Assembly (NCBI GenBank): GCA_020445255.1 | Contig: JAGRGY010000024.1 | Span: 1-64,000 of the forward strand | Origin: Gammaproteobacteria bacterium | GTDB taxonomy: Bacteria; Pseudomonadota; Gammaproteobacteria; Chromatiales; Chromatiaceae | DNA: 64,000 bases | Direction of reading: 5' to 3' | Shown: in pieces, positions 57,784 through 64,000 of the stretch | How positions within the stretch are numbered: the first letter of the stretch is position 1 | Layout of the letters: every line of letters begins with the position of its first letter | Translations under genes and position numbers: made by a program | The notes under the pieces: generated by a model | Seen by the model: the letters and a program-made list of their open reading frames with translations, nothing else | What the model was told of the DNA's origin: nothing | Databases searched by the model: none

Positions 57784-59568
57784 TCAAAACTTCCAGATCA
57801 ACGGCACCAACGTCACGGTAACGGTCCCCGCGAGCAGATTCAGGGGTATCCCCATGCGCAGGTAGTCGGTGAAGCGATAGCCACCGGGCCCATACACCAT
57901 CAGATTGCACTGGTACCCGATCGGTGTCGAGAAACTCGCCGAGGCGGCCATCATCAGCGTCACCGCGAACGGCGTGAAATCGACGCCGAGATCGCGCGCG
58001 ACCTCTGCGGCGATCGGAAACACGAGCAGCGCCGCCGCATTGTTGCTGATCAACTCGGTCAGGATCATCGTCGTCAGGTACACGGCCGCAAGCGTCAGCC
58101 ACGGCTGCCCCGCGGCGAGGTCCAGCACGCTGCTGGCCAGCAGCGTCGCCGCACCGCTCTTTTCGATCGCGGTCCCCAGACCGAACGAGGCCGCAATCAC
58201 GATCAGCACCTGCCAGTCGATGGCCTTTCGCGCCTCGCTGGCGTGGACGCAGCCGGTGATCAGCATCGCCCCTGCGGCCAGCAGGACCGCATGCAGCATC
58301 GGCAGTAAGCCGAGGCCGGCCGCCGCCACCATCGCGACGAGGATCGTCAACGCGACCCCGGCACGTTCGTGACGCGGAGGCGCAGAGCCCTCGACCGGGC
58401 TGACCAGCAGGAAGTCCCGCGAGTCGCGCTGCTGGTCGACGAACGAGGGATGGGTCTCGAGCAGCAGCGCATCGCCGGCACGCAGGCGTATGTCGCCGAC
58501 CTTGCCCGGAATGCGGGCCCCGTTGCGCGAGACCGCGATCACGACGGCGTTGTAGCGATTGCGGAACCGACCCTCGCGAACGCTCGTGCCGATGATGCTG
58601 CACGACGGCGACACCACGGCCTCGACGAGACGGCGGCTCGAACGCGCGGTCTCCAGCTTGAATACCTGGTCGGTCGCGGGGACCAGTCCGTGCAGGCGAT
58701 TGAGGTCCGCCACCGAGCCGACCACCCCGACGAACAACAGCCGGTCACCGGCCTGCAACTGGCGCTGCGGGCTGACCGCCGCCAGGACCTCGCCGTCACG
58801 CTCGATCTCGGCGAGATACATGCCCGGCAGCTGGCGCAGACCGGCCTGCTCTATGCTGCGACCGATCAGTGGGCTGTCCGCGGGCACCTGCATCTCGATG
58901 CTGTACTGACGCGCGTCCTCGAGCTGGCGCAGCATCGGTACGCGATCAGGCAGCAGCCACCTCCCGGCCAGCAACACATACGCCACGCCGACAATGGTCA
59001 GCGGCACGCCGACCGCCGCCAGGTCGAACAGCTGCAGCGGCGTCCCGACCTGCTGCCCGCGCATCATGCCGTCGACGACCAGGTTCGTGCTGGTGCCGAT
59101 CAGTGTCCATGTACCGCCAAGGATCGCGGCGTACGAGAGCGGCAGCAACAGCCGGGACAGTGACAGACGCGCCCGTTTGGCGAGATCCTGTATCGCCGGG
59201 ATCAGCATCGCGACGACAGGCGTATTGTTCAGCACCGCACTCAGGCCGGCGACCGGCAGCATGATCCGCAGTTGTGCGCCGCTCACCGTGCGCGGCCGCC
59301 CCAGAAAGGCGGTGGCCACCCGGTCTATCGCGCCACTTCGGCGCAACCCGGCGACGACGATGTACAACACGCCGACCGTGATCATCCCGGGATTCGACAG
59401 ACCCATGAACGCCTCGTCCGGCGTCAGCAGCCCGCCGACCAGCAACAGGGTGACCGCGCCGACGAAGAGCACGTCGGGGGGATAGGCGGTGAACACCAGC
59501 AGCCCGATCAGGCTCAACGTCACGGTCAGGACAGTCAAGACTTCCCAGGTCACGCTCTCTCTATCCAA
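57784..59568 (-). CDS. SLC13-type permease with two TrkA-C (RCK-C) domains
   Basis: A 594-residue transporter. The N- and C-terminal halves carry about 5-6 TM helices each, with NNTPVVAMLIPAI and ISNNAAALLVFPIA as the paired ion-binding NxP/NNA motifs of the DASS family. Two TrkA-C units lie between (about 210-295 and 300-380; GRSIEQAGLRQLPGMYLAEIERDG, GTSVREGRFRNRYNAVVIAVSR). This architecture is found in sulfate and other anion importers of SAC1/SLT type. The substrate is inferred only; sulfate would suit a sulfur bacterium. It follows sucA on the same strand. Confidence 0.88.
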   Translation of the reverse strand: MDRESVTWEVLTVLTVTLSLIGLLVFTAYPPDVLFVGAVTLLLVGGLLTPDEAFMGLSNPGMITVGVLYIVVAGLRRSGAIDRVATAFLGRPRTVSGAQLRIMLPVAGLSAVLNNTPVVAMLIPAIQDLAKRARLSLSRLLLPLSYAAILGGTWTLIGTSTNLVVDGMMRGQQVGTPLQLFDLAAVGVPLTIVGVAYVLLAGRWLLPDRVPMLRQLEDARQYSIEMQVPADSPLIGRSIEQAGLRQLPGMYLAEIERDGEVLAAVSPQRQLQAGDRLLFVGVVGSVADLNRLHGLVPATDQVFKLETARSSRRLVEAVVSPSCSIIGTSVREGRFRNRYNAVVIAVSRNGARIPGKVGDIRLRAGDALLLETHPSFVDQQRDSRDFLLVSPVEGSAPPRHERAGVALTILVAMVAAAGLGLLPMLHAVLLAAGAMLITGCVHASEARKAIDWQVLIVIAASFGLGTAIEKSGAATLLASSVLDLAAGQPWLTLAAVYLTTMILTELISNNAAALLVFPIAAEVARDLGVDFTPFAVTLMMAASASFSTPIGYQCNLMVYGPGGYRFTDYLRMGIPLNLLAGTVTVTLVPLIWKF

Positions 59569-59585
59569 TCAACATCGTGGCGCGC

Positions 59586-59613
59586 TATTGCCTGCTCGCG
59601 ATTGCAGGCAATA
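59586..59613. promoter_or_regulatory. Perfect 10-bp inverted repeat between sucA and the SLC13 gene
   Basis: TATTGCCTGC (59586-59595) pairs perfectly with GCAGGCAATA (59604-59613) around 8 bases, 18 bp upstream of the permease start. It has no T-run in either direction. It may be an operator or mRNA hairpin, or a weak terminator for sucA. Confidence 0.4.
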
Positions 59614-59696
59614 ACGACAGGTTGCACGGCGAACCGATGTCCAGACGACGGGCGACCCAACGACCCTGGCGCGTCCCCGGCCGGAGCAGGGGGGCG

Positions 59697-62513
59697 TCAC
59701 CTGCCGGAATAGTGTGCGTCCGTGTCTTCCAGGCGCTCACCTGGGTCCTCGACACTACCGAGCGCAAGCGCGGCGTCGACCAGCGCCTGCTGCTGCGAGC
59801 GGTGCAGGCCGGCATCGCCACACGCCGGTGACGCCGATGGCGAACGCCCCGCGTACCCGAGCGATTGTGCCGCGCCGGTCAGCGCCCGAAGATGGTGCTG
59901 GATCTGGTACCAGGCACCCTGGTTGCGCGGTTCCTCCTGGCACCACACGATTTCCGCCGCCGCATCGAACGGCTTGAGCAGTTCGGCCAGACGTCGGCGC
60001 GGGAACGGGTACAGCTGTTCGACACGCAGAATCGCGATGTCGTCGATGCCGCGTTCGCGCCGCGTGGCGAGCAGATCGAAATAGACCTTGCCGCTGCACA
60101 GCACGACGCGTCGCACGCGCGCCGTATCAAGCGTGTCGATCTCGCCGAGCACGGTCGCCAGCCCTTTGTCCGAAAACGCATCGAGGCCGGACTTGGACAG
60201 CGGATGTCGCAGCAGGCTCTTGGGCGTCATCACAATCAGCGGTCGACGGAAACGGCGCTTGATCTGGTCGCGCAGCAGGTGGAAGAACTGCGCCGGCGTG
60301 GTCGGCACCCAGACACGCATGTTGAGCTCCGCACACAGTTGCAGGAAGCGCTCAAGACGCGCCGACGAGTGTTCCGGCCCCTGGCCCTCGAAGCCGTGCG
60401 GCAGAAACAGCGTCAACTGACACAGCCGTCCCCACTTCAGGTAGCCGCTGCTGATGAACTGGTCGATCACCATCTGCGCGCCGTTGGCGAAGTCGCCGAA
60501 CTGTGCCTCCCAGATCACCAGGGTGTTGGGCATCGACGTCGCGTATCCGTATTCGAATCCGAGCACGGCCAATTCCGACAGCAGCGAGTTGATCACCTCG
60601 AAACGCGGCTGCCCCGCATACAGGTGCTGCAGCGGTGTGTAGATCTGGAATGTGTCCTGTTCATGATAGGCCGCATGCCGGTGCGCGAACGTACCGCGGA
60701 TAGAGTCTTGGCCGGACAGGCGTATCGCATGGCCTTCGTGCAGCAATGTCGCGTATGCCAGCGTCTCGGCCATGCCCCAGTCGAGCGGCAGCTTACCCGT
60801 CAGCATGCCATGGCGTTCCTCGACCACGCGCGCGACGCCGCGCTGCAGCGTGAAGTCATCGGGCAGGCGCAGCGCGCGCTGGCCGAGCCAGGTCAGCTTT
60901 TGCAGCGGCACCCGGGTCTCGACATACTCGTCGGGACGCGCATTGAGATACTGCTCCCAGTGCGCCTCGTAACCGGTGCGCGAGCCGTGCAGAAACTCGC
61001 GCACGATGACCTTGCCCTGCTCCAGCGACGCACGGTAGCTTTCCCGCATCGCCTCGGCCTCGCCTGCCGTGATCAGCTGCTCGGCAGCCAGGCGTTCGGC
61101 GTAGCGGGTACGCGTGGTTGGCAGTTCGCGTATGCGTCGGTACATCTGCGGCTGCGTCATCATCGGCTCGTCGGCCTCGTTATGGCCCTGGCGCCGGTAA
61201 CACACCAGGTCGATGACGACGTCGCTGTGGAACGTCAGACGGTAATCCAGTGCGAGCCGGGTGACGAACAGCACGGCATCCGGGTCGTCGGCGTTGACAT
61301 GGAAGATCGGCGCCTGGACCAGCTTCGCGACTTCGGTGCAATACAGCGTCGAACGCGCCTCCTGCGGGTGGCTGGTCGTGAACCCGATCTGGTTGTTGAC
61401 CACGACGTGGATGGTACCGCCAGTGCCGTAGGCCGGCGTTTTCGACAGGTTCAGCGTCTCGGTCACGACACCCTGGCCGATGAACGCGGCATCGCCGTGC
61501 ACGATCACCGGCAACACCAGATCGGTCGCATCCTCTTCGTGGCGATCCTGACGTGCCCGGCAGCCACCCTGCACGACCGGGGCGATGATCTCGAGATGGG
61601 ACGGGTTGAATGCCAGCGACAGGCGCACCGGACCACCGTCGGTCTGGATGTTGGAGTAGAAGCCCTGGTGGTACTTCACATCGCCGGAACCTGTGGAACC
61701 CGCCGCCGCACGCCCTTCGAATTCCGAGAACAGCTCGCTTGGCGCCTTGCCAAGCAGGTTGACCAGCACGTTCAGGCGGCCGCGGTGCGCCATGCCGATC
61801 ACGATGTCGGTGATACCGCGCTGCCCGCCACCCTGCACGATCTCGTCGAGCAGTGGAATCAACGAGTCGCCGCCTTCGAGCGAGAAGCGTTTCTGCCCGA
61901 CGTAGCGACGATGCAGGTATTGCTCGAGTCCCTCGGCGGCGGTCAGGTCACGCAACGTGTCGATGCGCATGCGTGGGCTGTTCTGCGCCGCCCAGTCGCC
62001 GTGTGTCGATTCCAGGCGCTGTTCGATCCAGCGGCGTTCGTCGGACGCGGTGATGTGCATGTGCTCGCTGGCCACCGGGCCACAGTAGACGCGCTCGAGG
62101 ATCGCGACCGCGTCGCCCACGGCCAGGGGATTGCCGGCATCGATCGACAGCACCGTCACCTGCTGTGCGAGCGCGGTATCGTCGAGACCGTAATATCCGG
62201 GATCGAGCTCCTTGGGCCGCTGCCGCGGCATCAGACCGAGTGGGTCGATGTCGGCATACAGGTGTCCGAGGTGACGATAGGCCATGAACAGGCGCTCGAC
62301 GCCCGACAGAGGACTCGGCCCCGGTGGCGGACGAAGTTCGTTTTCGTCCGACGATTCGTCGGTACCGTGTTCGAAGCCGTAGAAGAAGCTGCGCCATTCC
62401 GGCGACACCCGATCAGGCGATTCGCAGAAGGCCTCGTAGAGCTGGTCGATGTACTCAGCGTTCGCGCCACTGAACCCGGACCGGCGCCGGCGCGCTGTCA
62501 AGGGCCTGTCCAT
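59697..62513 (-). CDS. sucA: 2-oxoglutarate dehydrogenase E1 component
   Basis: A 938-residue thiamine-diphosphate enzyme decarboxylating 2-oxoglutarate in the TCA cycle. It has AEYIDQLYEAFCESPDRVSPEW at the N-terminus, IGMAHRGRLNVL, FNPSHLEIIAPVVQG, IHGDAAFIGQGVV-type VIVHGDAAFIGQG, CYRRQGHNEADEP, the E1 domain SGQDSIRGTFAHRHA and C-terminal EEPRNQGAWYQI. The ATG at 62513 gives the same N-terminal length as E. coli SucA; a GTG at 62546 is the alternative. sucB and lpd are not adjacent, which is unusual, since sucA and sucB are normally paired. Confidence 0.94.
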   Translation of the reverse strand: MDRPLTARRRRSGFSGANAEYIDQLYEAFCESPDRVSPEWRSFFYGFEHGTDESSDENELRPPPGPSPLSGVERLFMAYRHLGHLYADIDPLGLMPRQRPKELDPGYYGLDDTALAQQVTVLSIDAGNPLAVGDAVAILERVYCGPVASEHMHITASDERRWIEQRLESTHGDWAAQNSPRMRIDTLRDLTAAEGLEQYLHRRYVGQKRFSLEGGDSLIPLLDEIVQGGGQRGITDIVIGMAHRGRLNVLVNLLGKAPSELFSEFEGRAAAGSTGSGDVKYHQGFYSNIQTDGGPVRLSLAFNPSHLEIIAPVVQGGCRARQDRHEEDATDLVLPVIVHGDAAFIGQGVVTETLNLSKTPAYGTGGTIHVVVNNQIGFTTSHPQEARSTLYCTEVAKLVQAPIFHVNADDPDAVLFVTRLALDYRLTFHSDVVIDLVCYRRQGHNEADEPMMTQPQMYRRIRELPTTRTRYAERLAAEQLITAGEAEAMRESYRASLEQGKVIVREFLHGSRTGYEAHWEQYLNARPDEYVETRVPLQKLTWLGQRALRLPDDFTLQRGVARVVEERHGMLTGKLPLDWGMAETLAYATLLHEGHAIRLSGQDSIRGTFAHRHAAYHEQDTFQIYTPLQHLYAGQPRFEVINSLLSELAVLGFEYGYATSMPNTLVIWEAQFGDFANGAQMVIDQFISSGYLKWGRLCQLTLFLPHGFEGQGPEHSSARLERFLQLCAELNMRVWVPTTPAQFFHLLRDQIKRRFRRPLIVMTPKSLLRHPLSKSGLDAFSDKGLATVLGEIDTLDTARVRRVVLCSGKVYFDLLATRRERGIDDIAILRVEQLYPFPRRRLAELLKPFDAAAEIVWCQEEPRNQGAWYQIQHHLRALTGAAQSLGYAGRSPSASPACGDAGLHRSQQQALVDAALALGSVEDPGERLEDTDAHYSGR

Positions 62514-62683
62514 ACGTCTGTTTTCGCTACTGCCTGAGGGGGACACGGGTTAGGACTACCTTATAACTTCTGCGCGCAAAGCGACAGCCACATGCTGACG
62601 ACACGGTGAACGTCGCCGGGCCTCTCCGGTCCGGTACCTCTAGGCGTTCACGCGTCCAGATCGAAACGAAAGGCAGTCATCGG

Positions 62684-63472
62684 TCAGCGCGTACCCCGGG
62701 ATGCCAGCAATGCGCCGAGACAGTCCCGGAATCCCGACGGCTGGTCGGCGTACACCCAGTGTCCGGCGTCGGCAACGGGGCACATGCGCGCGTTCGGGAA
62801 CAGTCGCCGGATCAGGTCTTCGTGCCCGGGCAGCACGTAGTCAGACTGCTCACCGTGGATGAAGTGGGTGGGGCCGTCGAACGTCAACCCTCCGTCAACG
62901 GCAGGGAAACCGGTGATGGCGGCCTGCGCGCGCTGTAGCGCGTCGAGGTCGATGCGCCAGGCCCAGCCATCCGGACCCTTGACGACATTCTGCAGCAGGA
63001 AGGCCCGCACCCCGCCGCCGACACCGCCGCCGGCCATCTGGCGGTCGGCATCGGTACGACTCTGCATCCTATCCAGGCGCACCGCGCGCATGCACGCGAA
63101 CACCTCGTCGAAGTCGTGACCGTAGTCGACCGGCGCGATGTCGACGACGCCGAGGCGCTCGACACGCTGCGGATGATGCAGCGCCAGCCACATCGCCACC
63201 TTGCCGCCCATGCTGTGGCCGACGACGCTCGCGCTGTCGATGCCGAGACGGTCGAGCAGACGCAGCACATCGTCGACCAGCAACGGGTAGCTGTGTTCGG
63301 GTGCATGCGGCGACTTGCCGTGGTTACGCAGATCCGGCACGACGACCCGGTAGGCATCGGCGAGGCCGCGTGCGACCGAGCCCCAGTTGCCGGCAGAACC
63401 AAACAGGCCGTGCAGCAACACGACGGGGGGGCGCCCTGCGTCGCCATAGTGCACGTGATGCAGTTCGATCAT
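62684..63472 (-). CDS. Alpha/beta hydrolase, YbfF-like esterase
   Basis: A 262-residue hydrolase with oxyanion HGLFGSAGNW, nucleophile elbow VVGHSMGGKVAM (Ser), acid Asp in the DIAPVDY/HGEQSDYV region and catalytic His in DAGHWVYAD. LRNHGKSPH is the family string of the YbfF group of short-chain acyl esterases. The native substrate is not known. It lies between sucA and the carbonic anhydrase on the same strand. A Gly-rich insert (MAGGGVGGGV) is unusual. Confidence 0.88.
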   Translation of the reverse strand: MIELHHVHYGDAGRPPVVLLHGLFGSAGNWGSVARGLADAYRVVVPDLRNHGKSPHAPEHSYPLLVDDVLRLLDRLGIDSASVVGHSMGGKVAMWLALHHPQRVERLGVVDIAPVDYGHDFDEVFACMRAVRLDRMQSRTDADRQMAGGGVGGGVRAFLLQNVVKGPDGWAWRIDLDALQRAQAAITGFPAVDGGLTFDGPTHFIHGEQSDYVLPGHEDLIRRLFPNARMCPVADAGHWVYADQPSGFRDCLGALLASRGTR

Positions 63473-63496
63473 GGCGCCGGCATGCGTGTCAGGCGA

Positions 63497-64000
63497 TCAT
63501 CCGCCGTTCGTCATTGGCGCCGAGACTCCCGGCACCAGGCTGTGCAGGATGCCGTCGCGGATGCTGTAGATCCAGCCGTGCACGGTGAGGTCGGCGCCGC
63601 GCTCCCACGCGTTCTTGACGATCGTCGTGTTGCAGACGTTGGTGACCTGCTCAGCCACGTTCAGCTCGCACAAGGCATCGAAACGCTGCTCGCCATCGAG
63701 CCCGGTCAGCCGGTCGGCGTTGAAGCGCCCGACGTCCTTGATGTGGCGCAGCCAGTTGTCGATCAGGCCGTGGTCGCGCCCCTCGATCGCCGCCTTGACG
63801 CCGCCGCAGCCATAGTGCCCGCAGACGATGATGTGCCTTACCTTGAGCACCTCGACCGCATACTGGATCACCGACAGGCAGTTGAGATCGGTGTGCACCA
63901 CCACGTTCGCGATATTGCGATGGACGAACACGTCGCCAGGGGGCAGGTCGACGATCTCGTTAGCCGGCACGCGACTGTCCGAGCAGCCTATCCACAGATA
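63497..64000 (-). CDS. can: Beta-class carbonic anhydrase, cut by window end
   Basis: The visible 167 residues begin [17 protein letters not shown], continuing the frame past 64000, so the 5' end is missing. The zinc ligands are C in GCSDSR, H and C in [12 protein letters not shown]; the Asp-Arg dyad is in [14 protein letters not shown] and [11 protein letters not shown] are family strings. It would interconvert CO2 and bicarbonate, useful to a carbon-fixing sulfur oxidiser. It sits 24 bases upstream of the hydrolase gene, probably in one operon. Confidence 0.93.
   Translation of the reverse strand, partial: YLWIGCSDSRVPANEIVDLPPGDVFVHRNIANVVVHTDLNCLSVIQYAVEVLKVRHIIVCGHYGCGGVKAAIEGRDHGLIDNWLRHIKDVGRFNADRLTGLDGEQRFDALCELNVAEQVTNVCNTTIVKNAWERGADLTVHGWIYSIRDGILHSLVPGVSAPMTNGG

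Noticed and set aside
59865..62537. An 890-codon open frame on the plus strand opposite sucA
   Set aside because: Shadow of sucA; composition is Arg/Gln/His-rich with no recognisable domain.

Overview
The window is a GC-rich chromosomal segment of a free-living Gammaproteobacterium. Four things suggest this: Uup, Ppx, IspG, SucA and FNR-type proteins of gammaproteobacterial style; an Acidithiobacillus-type sulfide:quinone oxidoreductase; a VPLPA-CTERM protein; and a PmrAB/EptA lipid A locus. A sulfur-oxidising, Chromatiales-like organism is my inference; no rRNA or other taxonomic marker is present. I see no tRNA, rRNA or CRISPR array.

Layout. 1-2050: the integrase end of a chromosomal integron (attC, one cassette gene, attI, intI reading away from the array); the array continues off the left edge. 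2066-11064: housekeeping and regulatory genes (uup, a CRP/FNR regulator, a 2OG-Fe(II) oxygenase, small DUF1272 and DUF1127 proteins, a LysR regulator, a GIY-YIG/DUF123 protein, a GlcG-like secreted protein, ispG and a proline-rich membrane protein). 11358-15845: SQR, a DUF302 protein, and an RCK-gated ion channel with a DUF6394 membrane protein. 16257-20701: a CbrXAB-like system with a transporter-fused sensor kinase and an NtrC-family regulator that lacks the GAFTGA loop. 20946-27993: ornithine/lysine decarboxylase, a two-subunit Na+/solute symporter, a cNMP/CBS/DUF294 protein, a DEDDh exonuclease and an unknown protein. 28007-32934: a PmrAB-like pair divergent from eptA with a PmrA box between them, then a PAP2 phosphatase. 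33111-42395: NUDIX, a CAP-domain protein with Cys repeats, ppx, a tightly coupled unknown operon, ferrochelatase, a small membrane methyltransferase and DUF971. 42427-50128: VPLPA-CTERM, SprA-like, EF-hand and degenerate AAA proteins, a CinA-type domain, DUF523-DUF1722, a metallo-beta-lactamase-fold protein and argG. 50311-55589: CheV and a MacB-type ABC exporter. 55590-57783: an AT-rich accessory patch with remnants. 57784-64000: SLC13 permease, sucA, an alpha/beta hydrolase and a carbonic anhydrase cut by the window end.

Working together: the transporter-kinase/regulator pair sits beside a Na+/solute symporter operon. Matching 15-base palindromes (GTTAC, spacer, GTAAC) lie upstream of genes on both sides of it, which hints at a shared regulon. 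The PmrAB-like pair probably controls EptA, and perhaps the adjacent PAP2 enzyme, to remodel the outer membrane. Mobile or repetitive DNA occurs in four forms: the integron, a 283-bp element with terminal inverted repeats abutting the small gene before the kinase, nested palindromic repeats, and the AT-rich patch bounded by 29-bp direct repeats.
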